DNA of 35,015 nt from CAYMDP01 sp964389375 (GTDB taxonomy: Bacteria > Bdellovibrionota > Bdellovibrionia > Bdellovibrionales > UBA1609). The notes under the pieces are model-generated. The model saw only the letters and a program-made list of their open reading frames with translations. It ran no database searches and had not been told where the DNA came from. Where the stretch lies: positions 1 through 35,015 of the forward strand of contig CAYMDP010000030.1 in the NCBI GenBank assembly GCA_964389375.1, in the 5' to 3' direction. The translations under genes and the position numbers were made by a program. Positions 7,283 to 15,242 of the stretch are shown here, one piece after another. Numbering within the stretch: position 1 is the stretch's first letter; every line of letters starts with the position of its first letter.

Positions 7283-8194
7283 GTTATGTTCTCGGTCCAA
7301 TCCTGAAACCTCGGATAAGCTTGAATAAATAAATTTCATCAAAGTATTTGTCTGTGGTTTAACATGTAAGGCCTGCAAAATATTACGAGTCTGATCCGCT
7401 TGACGAAGCCAATCGTTCCACCACTGAATCTGAATTTCATTGGCCTCTGACAAATCTAAGGACCACGGAAGAAAGCGACGAAGTTTTGCAAAAAAACTTT
7501 CTTCAAAGTTGGTCATCGTCCCAAGCACCATAAAGGGAATAAAGTTATGTCTCAGCTGAAGAAGATATAAAGCTTGTTGTTCCCAGCGCAGGACTTGAGA
7601 CACATATTCTGGAACCTTTGTTCCGCGAAGAATGTCCGCCTTCAGGCTTAAAGACTCAACAATAATATCCATCATCGAGCGCGCGTGAAATTTTCCTTCT
7701 TTTGCGTAAAGCTCTTGGTTTGGATGACGCTGACTCATAGCCACGGACATCACACTTAACACCAGCCAGTTTTGGTAAGCCTGCCCACTTGGGTTCCAAA
7801 CACTTATCGGAAATGAATCATCAATCAGATCATCGATCTGCGCAAAAAATAGCTCCACCGCCTTAGCCATCAAATGATCACGACGACTTAAGGTATCTTC
7901 GTAATTATTTTGCCAGTGCTGAAACTCGAAGGATCCAAAATAAATCATGGCGTATTCAAGTTTGCGAACGATCTCTTTATCCCCGCCGCGGACAACTTCG
8001 GCAAAGCTTTGGCGAAGACTGTTTATACTTTCAGCTTCTCTGGTCCCAGAGTAAATGTCTTCAGTACGGTCGCGCATATGGCGAGTTTGATCTTTCATCT
8101 CACCGACAGAGCCCTTAAGCTCATCGACATCGTCCGCCACCGAGCAAGAAGACAAAAGAAGAAAACAGACAATCAGGTATAAAATCTTTTGCAT
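7202..8194 (-). CDS. Predicted lipoprotein of unknown function
   Basis: A 330-residue lipoprotein that I do not recognise. It has a short charged start (MQK), a hydrophobic stretch and the lipobox LLSSC-S with Cys at about residue 17. Next comes a polar, heptad-like segment (VDELKGSVGEMKDQTRHMRDRTEDIY) likely to form a short coiled coil. The rest is a mostly helical domain rich in W, Q and L. No catalytic motif is visible. The ATG at 8194 is preferred over the GTG at 8209 because it puts the signal peptide in standard form. The 3' end overlaps dnaE2 on the other strand by 81 bp. It lies 193 bp downstream of the FliG-C-like gene on the same strand. Probably anchored in the envelope facing the periplasm. 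Confidence 0.6.
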   Translation of the reverse strand: MQKILYLIVCFLLLSSCSVADDVDELKGSVGEMKDQTRHMRDRTEDIYSGTREAESINSLRQSFAEVVRGGDKEIVRKLEYAMIYFGSFEFQHWQNNYEDTLSRRDHLMAKAVELFFAQIDDLIDDSFPISVWNPSGQAYQNWLVLSVMSVAMSQRHPNQELYAKEGKFHARSMMDIIVESLSLKADILRGTKVPEYVSQVLRWEQQALYLLQLRHNFIPFMVLGTMTNFEESFFAKLRRFLPWSLDLSEANEIQIQWWNDWLRQADQTRNILQALHVKPQTNTLMKFIYSSLSEVSGLDREHNLDSTKTLSNEVRLEFVGHIEGLKRLE

Positions 8195-8387
8195 CAGGGG
8201 ACAGTACACTGAAAACCTAAAAAATGAAGAATGTGATCAAATAACATGAAAAATATTCCACCATCTCGCTCCAAAAAGGCACCGGGAAAAGGTTTGAGCT
8301 CCAGCCTTGAATAGGCGGCCGCGTACCTATCTTACTTGTGCAAAGATTATCTATTTATCGATGAAACCGGCAAGCTCGCCAGGATAT

Positions 8388-8870
8388 CTAGATCACGAAG
8401 CGATCTAAACCTTCGAGAGATAGATCTTGATCAAAGCGCTCAGGACGAAATTCCCCTGAGGCCTGCAACTCTCGAAGCTTTTTGATCACGATTAACTGAG
8501 CTGCCTGAATTTCGCCCGGACTCGGGCTTAGAATAGAAAAATTATCCTGGATTTGTCGCTGAGCCGTGGCCCCATGAAACTGGATCACCGACTGCAAAAC
8601 CTCGCGTCTTCGAGCTTCATCCATCGAAAAAAGCGCCTGCATCCAGGTCGATTGAGGGACAAAGCTAAAAACCTTCTCGACGGTCTCGGGCGGCCAAGAA
8701 AGAATCTTTTCGAAGGTCAGAAGTCGCTTTTGAATCTCTTTTGCCCAACGCGGATCTTCTTTTTCAACAATTCCCATTAGGGTTTTTTGCTTCGAGGGAA
8801 CCGAGGTCTCCACAAGGGTCAGAAGCTGTTTAAAACCACCGGGCTTACGATACCTAGCCAAAGCCGACAT
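8388..8870 (-). CDS. Stand-alone FliG C-terminal-domain-like protein
   Basis: A 160-residue protein whose pattern follows FliG middle/C-terminal domains. VEKEDPRWAKEIQKRLLTFEKILSW corresponds to the FliG stretch with EExPELAEEIrkrMFvFEDi. FVPQSTWMQALFSMDEARRREVLQSV corresponds to the armadillo-like helices that contact MotA and FliM. EIQAAQLIVIKKLRELQASGEF corresponds to the final helix of FliG. Full FliG is about 330 residues, so the N-terminal FliF-binding domain is missing. The start is supported by GGAGG 9 nt upstream of the ATG at 8870. No flagellar genes adjoin it. It may modulate the motor or be repurposed; the homology is plausible from motifs but unverified. Confidence 0.6.
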   Translation of the reverse strand: MSALARYRKPGGFKQLLTLVETSVPSKQKTLMGIVEKEDPRWAKEIQKRLLTFEKILSWPPETVEKVFSFVPQSTWMQALFSMDEARRREVLQSVIQFHGATAQRQIQDNFSILSPSPGEIQAAQLIVIKKLRELQASGEFRPERFDQDLSLEGLDRFVI

Positions 8871-9020
8871 ATTGAATGACCTCCGAAAGTTCAGTGTAGC
8901 GACTCTAGCGCGTGAGGGCTATTCTTTTACCGTTATGCGGCAAGCCACAAGCGGGGGCTTGTTAAAACAGAAGCATAATTTGTTTTTATTGGTGGAACTT
9001 GCTAACTTTGAGACCATTTT

Positions 9021-9857
9021 ATGACGCAAAACAATGTCCGCAACAAAGCAAGCTTTCCCTGCACCAAGATGACGGCGACTGGAAATGATTTTCTGCTTGT
9101 CGATCTTAAGTCGGAGTCTGCCCCCCAATCGGTCGGCCCACTGCCAGATCTTCCGCGCAAGGAGCTTGCCAAGGTCTGGTGTGACCGCCACTTTGGGCTT
9201 GGTGCCGATGGCCTAGTTTTTCTTGAACCCTCTTCGGAAGCAGACTTTCAATGGGACTTTTATAATCGTGATGGCTCTTCTGCCGAAATGTGCGGAAATG
9301 CGGCTCGCTGTGTTGCGACTTTTGCCTTAGATAAAGGTTGGGCCAAAGACAAAGTCAGCTGGAAGACTCTAACCGGAATCTTGCATGCCGAGCGACACGA
9401 CTTAGGAACAAATATTGAAATGCCCCTAATCAAATCTCACCAATTTGATCAAAAAGGAAGCTGGTTGGGACAGGAATTCACGTTTGCAAATATTGATTCC
9501 GGAGTTCCCCATGCAGTCTTTGCGGTAGAAAAGATCGAGCCAGAAAAATTAGGCCCACTGGCCCGCGAAATTCGTAAGGACTCCCGCTTTGCCGAGCGCG
9601 GAACAAACGTCACTTTTTTTCGTGCCCTCGATGCAAAAAAAATAGAAAGCACCAGCTTCGAGCGAGGCTTCGACCAGTTCACCCTATCCTGCGGGACCGG
9701 AGCGGTTGCGGCCGCCTTTTGCCATTTTAAAAAAACCAAGAATGGTGAAATCGAAGTTCGAGTTCCCGGCGGACAACTTCTGGTTAATTTTCATAAAGAG
9801 CGACCTCACCTGATCGGGCCCGCGCAGACCATTGCGGAATGCCAAATCTACATTTAG
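9021..9857 (+). CDS. dapF: Diaminopimelate epimerase
   Basis: DapF converts LL- to meso-diaminopimelate, the last step before lysine and the source of the cross-linking residue of peptidoglycan; it is cytoplasmic and cofactor-free. The 278-residue protein has both catalytic cysteines: Cys91 in the AEMCGNAARC motif and Cys224 in SCGTGAVAAA. Substrate-binding motifs KMTATGNDFL, FGLGADGL and SGVPHAVF are present, as is the ERGTNVTFF segment. Length agrees with the family (about 275). The next gene starts 19 bp downstream, so it is probably cotranscribed with the flavin reductase. Confidence 0.95.
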   Translation: MTQNNVRNKASFPCTKMTATGNDFLLVDLKSESAPQSVGPLPDLPRKELAKVWCDRHFGLGADGLVFLEPSSEADFQWDFYNRDGSSAEMCGNAARCVATFALDKGWAKDKVSWKTLTGILHAERHDLGTNIEMPLIKSHQFDQKGSWLGQEFTFANIDSGVPHAVFAVEKIEPEKLGPLAREIRKDSRFAERGTNVTFFRALDAKKIESTSFERGFDQFTLSCGTGAVAAAFCHFKKTKNGEIEVRVPGGQLLVNFHKERPHLIGPAQTIAECQIYI

Positions 9858-9876
9858 TTTTTTAGGAGTCGACCTA

Positions 9877-10989
9877 ATGTCCGAACTTACAGACAAACTC
9901 ACTCGAAGTCTTAAGGTCAAAGAAAAGATTTTTGAGACTAAAAACGCCGTCTCTTTGATTTTTGATATTCCTGATTCTTTAAAAAAAGATTTTCAGTATT
10001 CCCCCGGGCAATTCGTCACACTTTTTCTTAATGTCGGTGGAGAAGAGATCCGTAGAAGCTATTCCCTCGCAAGCTCCCCGCTTTTAAAAGATCCATTTCA
10101 AATTACGATCAAGCGGGTTGATGGAGGACGGGGTTCAAACTTTATTATCGATAAAATTCAGGTCGGAGATATTCTCAAACTGACACCTCCTTCAGGACAT
10201 TTTTTTAAAGAAGATTCTTTCTCAAGCCCCAAACACTACGTGTTGTTTGCGGGAGGCAGTGGCATCACTCCCATTTTCTCAATTCTAAAGTCCGCACTGA
10301 CTCAGTCGACAAAAAACAAAGTGACGCTTCTTTATGCAAACAGGTCCGAGGAGGAGATCATCTACCTTGGGCAACTTAAAGATCTTGCAAAGTCTTTCGA
10401 GCAATTTCGAATCTTTCACGCACTCAGCGCACCCATAGAAAACTGGTGCGATATTCGCGGGCGCTGCACGCCAGATGTTTTAATGCCCGTTCTAGAAAGA
10501 CATCTTGGGCAAGACTCGCTCCCTAAGCAATATTTTATCTGTGGTCCTAGTGGCTTTATGAAAACCATTCGAGAGACCTTAGAAAAATCCAAAGTCGCTA
10601 CAGAAAACATCTTTGAAGAAAGTTTTGGTGACTCCATTTCGCAGACTCCCGCTCCAAGTGGGGATTTTCATGAGATTCGCATTGGCGAACCCCCGCCCCT
10701 AACCGAAGAACCTCAAGAGCTCGAGTGCCTCTTAAACGGTCAGGATCTGAAGGTTTCAATGAACAAAGATCAAACCATACTAGAAGCTTTGATCGAAGCC
10801 GGTGAGAACCCACCCTACTCGTGCATGGATGGGGCCTGCATGGCCTGCCTTGCTAAACTTATACAAGGTCGCGTTTATCAAAAAGATGCAGGGATCTTAA
10901 CCGAAGAAAATATTGAAAACAGAGAAATTCTAACCTGCCAGGCCCGCCCGCTTTCTCGCCAGGTTAAAGTCGATTACGATAATCTTTAA
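9877..10989 (+). CDS. PaaE-like flavin/2Fe-2S oxidoreductase
   Basis: A 370-residue reductase with the domain order FAD, NAD(P), plant-type ferredoxin, as in PaaE, HmpX and phenol or vanillate oxygenase reductases. The FAD-binding motif is IRRSYSLASSP (RxYS) after YSPGQFVTL. The nucleotide-binding motifs are FAGGSGITPIFSILKS and YFICGPSGFM. The C-terminal iron-sulphur motif is YSCMDGACMACLAK (C-x4-C-x2-C), with the fourth cysteine in EILTCQARP. Such proteins pass electrons from NAD(P)H to an oxygenase, desaturase or similar partner. No oxygenase gene is adjacent, so the substrate is unknown. The ATG at 9877 has AGGAG 8 nt upstream; the frame extending back to 9832 would overlap dapF. Confidence 0.85.
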   Translation: MSELTDKLTRSLKVKEKIFETKNAVSLIFDIPDSLKKDFQYSPGQFVTLFLNVGGEEIRRSYSLASSPLLKDPFQITIKRVDGGRGSNFIIDKIQVGDILKLTPPSGHFFKEDSFSSPKHYVLFAGGSGITPIFSILKSALTQSTKNKVTLLYANRSEEEIIYLGQLKDLAKSFEQFRIFHALSAPIENWCDIRGRCTPDVLMPVLERHLGQDSLPKQYFICGPSGFMKTIRETLEKSKVATENIFEESFGDSISQTPAPSGDFHEIRIGEPPPLTEEPQELECLLNGQDLKVSMNKDQTILEALIEAGENPPYSCMDGACMACLAKLIQGRVYQKDAGILTEENIENREILTCQARPLSRQVKVDYDNL

Positions 10990-11005
10990 AACTAAAGGAG
11001 TTTCT

Positions 11006-11296
11006 ATGTACAAAATTTTAAGCCTAGTGATCGCCCTCTCCGTTTTGCCTTCATGTGCGTCTCGCTCAGTAAAGCCGGACGAAAAAGAAATTAAGCTCAG
11101 TCGCGAAGCTGCAGATGAAGATTGCAAGGAGCTTGGGCCCGTTTCTGGAACGACAATGTCTAAAACAGGAACTACCGAGCAGGCACTGGAAGATCTTAAA
11201 AAAGATGCCGCAAATAAGGGCGCAAACTATGTCATCGTAAAAGAGTACTCTGGGCATCGCACCACTGTGACTGGAATCGCCTATGATTGCCCTTAA
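11006..11296 (+). CDS. DUF4156 family lipoprotein
   Basis: A 96-residue small lipoprotein with signal MYKILSLVIALSVLPSCAS and lipid-anchor Cys at about residue 17. The mature part has the DUF4156 features as I recall them: a CKELGPVSG strand, an ALEDLKKDAANKGANYVIVKEY helix-strand, and a terminal G-AYDCP that pairs a second cysteine near the C-terminus with the first. Family members are envelope lipoproteins of unknown function. An AGGAG lies 5 nt before the ATG, 16 bp after the reductase gene. A hairpin follows 9 bp after its stop. Confidence 0.7.
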   Translation: MYKILSLVIALSVLPSCASRSVKPDEKEIKLSREAADEDCKELGPVSGTTMSKTGTTEQALEDLKKDAANKGANYVIVKEYSGHRTTVTGIAYDCP

Positions 11297-11304
11297 AAAG
11301 AAAA

Positions 11305-11334
11305 AAGGACCTCGAGCCAAAACTCCAGGTCCTT
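11305..11334. terminator. Hairpin between convergent genes, likely bidirectional terminator
   Basis: AAGGACCT (11305-11312) pairs with AGGTCCTT (11327-11334), an 8-bp perfect stem with a 14-nt loop. On the minus strand the stem is followed by a long T-rich run (TTTTTTCTTTTT in transcript sense). That gives a canonical terminator for the leftward esterase gene, about 200 bp past its stop. The plus-strand T-tract is poor. Confidence 0.6.
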
Positions 11335-11447
11335 AAAAGATGCGAACATCTTTTGCTCCCTACCCAGAGATAAAGTCTCAAAAAGGCACCAAAAAGAGAA
11401 GGCTCTTCCTGTTTTGTGAAAAGCCTTTAGAAGTCTTTGTAAAAACC

Positions 11448-11545
11448 CTAGGTAACAGTTCCCTTTTCCCGTCAAAACGCATCAGAAGAAGTCGACGCCG
11501 ACTTCTTTTAATGCGTTTTGACGGGAAAAGGGAACTGTTACCTAG
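11448..11545. repeat. 98-bp near-perfect palindrome at a convergent junction
   Basis: Bases 11448-11494 pair with 11499-11545. The outer 35 bp are perfect (CTAGGTAACA at the left end, TGTTACCTAG at the right), followed by two mismatches and a 9-bp inner match, with only a 4-nt tip. The right arm contains the last codon and TAA stop of the esterase gene (minus strand). There is no sequence relation to the other palindromes that I can see. The structure resembles an inverted duplication of the gene's 3' end. The left neighbour is non-coding (11340-11447). Confidence 0.85.
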
Positions 11546-12242
11546 TAGTGATATCAACAAGATAGGACTTCAGCTTAGAAATCACCTGGGATGGAATTTC
11601 ATGCCCTCCTGAAAAACTGATCAGTTTTCCTTTGGCCCCAGAGTTTTGTAAGGCGCCTTCAAGTTTTCTGGCACCCTCGATGGACAAAACTTTGTCTTGA
11701 TCGCCATGACTTTGAAAAAAAGATAAACCCTTCATCCGCTCGGAATTTTCTCTGAGTCCTGGCAAATCCACGATATTCCCGGAAAGAACCACAAGCCCTG
11801 CCGGCTGAATCGGAAGATTTTGAGCCAATTCCACGGCCAACATTGAACCCTGACTAAATCCACCTAGAATTAACTTTTCAGGCGGAACCTTTAACTTTGC
11901 AAGAAACTGCAAGCCCCGCTCTCTGACTTCGTCCAAACCGCTGGGGCGATCCATGGAATAGTCCCGATACTCTCCCCTGAACATCTTGGCCAAAGCCTCT
12001 TCGGGAATCTTCATCCAAGCTTGACCATAAAAGCCCGGCCCAATGCTTACCCGCTCTGGTCCTTGCGGAAACAGCCAACGACATTTAGCTTCGGGGTCGA
12101 GTTGTTTATGCAAAGGTGCAAGATCGAAGGCATCCGCGCCATAGCCGTGAAAGATCACAACCGTCCAATCTGACATTTCTTCAGACGGAACATCTAAACA
12201 TTCAAAGGGACCAATTCGAAATAGCTTTTGCTTCCAGTTCAT
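11538..12242 (-). CDS. Phospholipase/carboxylesterase-type alpha/beta hydrolase
   Basis: A 234-residue alpha/beta hydrolase of the Abhydrolase_2 (phospholipase/carboxylesterase, YpfH-like) group. It has the oxyanion-loop motif VVIFHGYGADAFD, the nucleophile elbow GGFSQGS with Ser130, an acid in SHGDQDKVL (Asp181 or Asp183) and His214 in SGGHEIP. There is no signal peptide, so it probably acts on cytoplasmic acyl esters. The ATG at 12242 is preceded by AAGGA at about 9 nt; the frame extending to 12272 lacks this. Its TAA stop lies inside the right arm of the 98-bp palindrome. It is divergent from the EamA gene, 53 bp away. Confidence 0.85.
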   Translation of the reverse strand: MNWKQKLFRIGPFECLDVPSEEMSDWTVVIFHGYGADAFDLAPLHKQLDPEAKCRWLFPQGPERVSIGPGFYGQAWMKIPEEALAKMFRGEYRDYSMDRPSGLDEVRERGLQFLAKLKVPPEKLILGGFSQGSMLAVELAQNLPIQPAGLVVLSGNIVDLPGLRENSERMKGLSFFQSHGDQDKVLSIEGARKLEGALQNSGAKGKLISFSGGHEIPSQVISKLKSYLVDITTR

Positions 12243-12295
12243 GACATCTATCCTTATATGAGACCCAAACAAAATCCAACCTTAGAGTTCACAAT

Positions 12296-13186
12296 ATGGA
12301 ATTGAATGAATTCAAGGGTGATCTTCTTTCAATTGCGACCGCCTTCACTTGGGCCATCGCCGTCTTGTTTTATAAAGGCTCTGGAAATCTACTTGCCACA
12401 ATTCCCCTTAAATTCTTTCAAAATTCGATTTCATTCGTTTTGTTTGTTATTTGCATATTAATTTTTGGTGAACCCCTTTGGCCAAACCTAACGCCTTGGG
12501 AGTGGGGGCTCCTCGTTCTAAGCGCCGTGTTGGGAATCACCTTAGGTGACACACTTTACATTGCGGCTATAAAACGTATCGGTGCAGGCCCACAGGCATT
12601 GCTCGATTGTCTTTACTCTCCCTTTATTATCTTTTTCGCCTTCTTTATCTTTAATGAAACGCTTTCTCCCCTTGGATTTTTGGGTGCATTTTTGATCGTC
12701 GTCGCCATTGGCATCGGAAACTCCGTGCATGCCTACCGGGGTGAAAACAGAAAAGAACTTCTTACGGGACTTGTTCTGGGAATCTTATCTCAGGTTTGCA
12801 TGGCCGCTTGCGTTTTACTAGTCCGAGATATTTTACGTAAGGACAGTGTCCTCACGATAACGACTTACAGGTTTTTTATTGGGACCGCCTTGATGATTCT
12901 TCCCTCTGTCTGGAAAGGGACAACCGCTTCTCTTTTGGAGGGCTTTCGCTACAGTAAAGATCTTCGGGTCACACTGCCAGGAACAATTCTTGGACCCTTT
13001 CTTTCGACCCTTTTATGGTTTGCAGGTTTCAAATATACGCTTGCGGGCAAGGCGGCAGTTTACAACCAGCTTTCGACTATCTTTATCATTGTTTTAGCCG
13101 CTTGGTTTTTAGGCGAGCCTTTGACTCGAAGAAAAATCTGGGCCGTGCTTCTTTCTATTGCAGGCGGCATTCTTGTCTCATTATGA
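12296..13186 (+). CDS. EamA/DMT-superfamily transporter
   Basis: A 296-residue inner-membrane protein with about ten hydrophobic helices arranged as two EamA repeats. The first begins DLLSIATAFTWAIAVLFYKGS; the second begins GLVLGILSQVCMAACVLLVRD and ends GKAAVYNQLSTIFIIVLAAWFLGEPLTRRKIWAVLLSIAGGILV, a typical EamA C-terminus. Members export or import metabolites such as amino acids or nucleotides; the substrate cannot be read from the sequence. It starts 53 bp from the divergent esterase gene. No clear Shine-Dalgarno precedes the ATG. Confidence 0.85.
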   Translation: MELNEFKGDLLSIATAFTWAIAVLFYKGSGNLLATIPLKFFQNSISFVLFVICILIFGEPLWPNLTPWEWGLLVLSAVLGITLGDTLYIAAIKRIGAGPQALLDCLYSPFIIFFAFFIFNETLSPLGFLGAFLIVVAIGIGNSVHAYRGENRKELLTGLVLGILSQVCMAACVLLVRDILRKDSVLTITTYRFFIGTALMILPSVWKGTTASLLEGFRYSKDLRVTLPGTILGPFLSTLLWFAGFKYTLAGKAAVYNQLSTIFIIVLAAWFLGEPLTRRKIWAVLLSIAGGILVSL

Positions 13187-13336
13187 GACGATTTCCTTGT
13201 ACGCATTTGTTGATCAATTTTGAAACACCCGAACAAAGCTTATTCATTTTGAGATTTCTTATACACTTTAAATGAGTCTGAGCTGGAATTATTCTTGTAA
13301 CTTGTATTATCAAACGACTCTGCGGGGGTGTGTCTG

Positions 13337-13510
13337 ATGCTCGAAAAACTATATTACGAATCAAAACCCATCTTATGTCTGGTCTTATCTTTTTCTGCCT
13401 TTCAGAGCCCATCCATTGCTCCGATCTTTAAGCTTGCTGCGGTCTTTCTTCTTGTCACCGGTGTATTCATTGCTTACCTTAGAATGAAATACCGGGGACT
13501 CATTGGATGA
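13337..13510 (+). CDS. Small single-span membrane protein
   Basis: A 57-residue hypothetical protein beginning MLEKLYYESKPILCLVL, with a central hydrophobic helix (FKLAAVFLLVTGVFIAYLRM) and a basic end (KYRGLIG). It is probably real: a G-rich GCGGGGGTG stretch lies just upstream of the ATG at 13337, and its TGA stop overlaps the ATG of the DUF924 gene (ATGA), the mark of translational coupling. No family is recognised. With no charged pore or catalytic residues, a structural or regulatory membrane role is the most that can be suggested. Confidence 0.55.
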   Translation: MLEKLYYESKPILCLVLSFSAFQSPSIAPIFKLAAVFLLVTGVFIAYLRMKYRGLIG

Positions 13511-14106
13511 TAGACAATTGGGATGTGCTCGATTTTTGGATCGGGCCATTAAAGACATTTGATGACTTTCCTGACCAAAGAGCCAAGCTTTGGTTTAGCA
13601 AAGATCCAAAGTTGGATCAGATTATTCACGACCAATTCATGCCTTCCATTGAATATGCACGCAAAGGTCATCTTGATCACTGGCGAAAATATCCGCGCGG
13701 ACTGCTTTCACTTGTTATACTTTTTGATCAGTTCAAACGAAATATATTCCGAGGAAAACCCGAGGCCTTTTCGGAAGATGAATTTGCTTTAAAACTGTGT
13801 CTACAGGGACTTTCTGAAGGAATGGATCAAGAGTTGTTTCTGATCGAACGAGTTTTCTTTTATCTTCCACTTGAGCATAGCGAAGACCGCGAGATTCAAA
13901 AGGCGAGCGTGGCTCGATTTGAAGATCTTCTTAAACTTGCCCCAGCGCCTCTGAAAAAAACTTATGATAATTTTTTGGACTACGCTATCAGGCACCAAGA
14001 GGTCATCGAGCGGTTTGGTCGCTTTCCCCATCGAAACGAAATTCTGGGTCGCGAATCAACTGCTGAAGAAATTGAATACCTCCGTCAACCGGGATCGGGA
14101 TTTTGA
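13507..14106 (+). CDS. DUF924 family protein
   Basis: A 199-residue cytoplasmic protein that matches the DUF924 pattern throughout. It has VLDFWIGPL near the N-terminus, KLWFSKDPKLDQIIHDQF, a GHLDHWRKYPRGLLSLVILFDQF-KRNIFRG core, then ERVFFYLPLEHSED and a FGRFPHRNEILGR end. DUF924 proteins are tetratricopeptide-like helical proteins of unknown role, usually about 180-200 residues. It is coupled by ATGA overlap to the small membrane protein upstream and is followed after 2 bp by the DUF2914 membrane protein, so the three form one operon. Confidence 0.88.
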   Translation: MIDNWDVLDFWIGPLKTFDDFPDQRAKLWFSKDPKLDQIIHDQFMPSIEYARKGHLDHWRKYPRGLLSLVILFDQFKRNIFRGKPEAFSEDEFALKLCLQGLSEGMDQELFLIERVFFYLPLEHSEDREIQKASVARFEDLLKLAPAPLKKTYDNFLDYAIRHQEVIERFGRFPHRNEILGRESTAEEIEYLRQPGSGF

Positions 14107-14108
14107 AT

Positions 14109-15224
14109 ATGGAAACTGAAGCGCCAAATCTTAAAAGCAAAGCGCAAAGCTTTTATCAAAAATATCAAGACTATATGCCTGCAGCCTTCTTTGTCGGCGG
14201 AGTTCTTTTTGATATTGTGACCATTGGACGCATCGACGATCCTGTAGCGATTTTTCAACAAGGCCTTTACCTTCTAGCCGCTACCCTAATCCTGAATAAT
14301 ATGTTTCGCCGCAGCTTTCTTCCAGATCCCCAAAGACCTGCTCCAGGAAAAATTAAAGCTTTCTACTTAAAATATGAAGACGAAATTTTTCATTTTATAA
14401 TTGGGGCACTTTTAAGTCTTTACACCCTGTTTTATTTTAAAAGTTCTTCGCTAGTTGCGAGCATTGGATTTATCACCATCTTAGTCTTTCTGATGGTTGC
14501 TAATGAATTGAAACAGTTTAAGGGCTTGGGATTTGAGCTGAAATATATTCTACTTAGCCTGTGCTATATCTCTTTCGCTTGCGTTTTATTGCCCATGCTT
14601 ATCGGCAGTATTAGTGTCTGGGTGTTTATCCTTTCAGTATTTATCGGACTTCTTCCGGCCTGCATGATTTTTTATGAAATGAAAAAAGACTTTGAGGACC
14701 CTCTTATCCCCAGCAAAAAGATCCTTGCCCCGAGTGCAGCCGTTGCAGTTCTTTTTCTTGCTTTATATTTCTTAAAACTGATCCCTCCGGTTCCTTTGAG
14801 TATTAATTTTATCGGCGTCTACCACGATGTTCAAAAAGATCAAACCGGCGACTATCTGCTTTACCACCAAAGAAGTTGGTGGCGTTTTTGGCACAACGGA
14901 GATCAAGTTTTCTTCGCAAAGCCCCAAGATAAGATTTATGTTTTCTTTAGATTATTTTCTCCAACTAATTTCTCTGATGAAATTACCCTGGAGTGGACGC
15001 TGAAAGATAAAAATGGACGCTGGCAAGTTCAAGACCGAATCCCTATTCGTATTGTTGGAGGCCGCGCCGAAGGATTTCGCGGCTACGGGGTAAAATCGAA
15101 TTATAGTTCTGGAGATTGGCGAGCTCATATTCTAACTAAAGACGGACGAGAAATATCTAGAATCGGTTTTGAAGTCCTTCCTGGAGATCCTCAGGAAGTA
15201 GATTACCGAATTGATCGTCAATAA
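14109..15224 (+). CDS. Polytopic membrane protein with C-terminal DUF2914 domain
   Basis: A 371-residue protein. Residues 20-235 carry about seven hydrophobic helices; the last 130 residues form a soluble domain of the DUF2914 type. That domain includes VFFAKPQDKIYVFFRLFSP, ITLEWTLKDKNGRWQVQDRIPIRI and YSSGDWRAHILTKDGREISRIGFEVLP. DUF2914 domains are beta-sandwich modules of unknown ligand found in envelope proteins. The ATG at 14109 is chosen over the TTG at 14103, which overlaps the DUF924 stop; GGGA lies upstream. It ends in a convergent junction with the nitroreductase gene, 18 bp away, and shares a terminator hairpin with it. Confidence 0.75.
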   Translation: METEAPNLKSKAQSFYQKYQDYMPAAFFVGGVLFDIVTIGRIDDPVAIFQQGLYLLAATLILNNMFRRSFLPDPQRPAPGKIKAFYLKYEDEIFHFIIGALLSLYTLFYFKSSSLVASIGFITILVFLMVANELKQFKGLGFELKYILLSLCYISFACVLLPMLIGSISVWVFILSVFIGLLPACMIFYEMKKDFEDPLIPSKKILAPSAAVAVLFLALYFLKLIPPVPLSINFIGVYHDVQKDQTGDYLLYHQRSWWRFWHNGDQVFFAKPQDKIYVFFRLFSPTNFSDEITLEWTLKDKNGRWQVQDRIPIRIVGGRAEGFRGYGVKSNYSSGDWRAHILTKDGREISRIGFEVLPGDPQEVDYRIDRQ

Positions 15225-15242
15225 TTTAAAGTCGCTTTCCGT

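Noticed and set aside
8246..8314. 22-codon open frame starting MKNIPPSRSKK
   Set aside because: No ribosome-binding site, no known homologue and no coupling to neighbours; likely chance.
8941..8961. CAAGCC/GGCTTG hairpin before dapF
   Set aside because: Short stem and no T-run on either strand.
11340..11612. Overlapping open frames on both strands across 11340-11612 encoding near-identical arginine-rich peptides
   Set aside because: They are the two readings of the 98-bp palindrome; no ribosome-binding site or family supports a protein.
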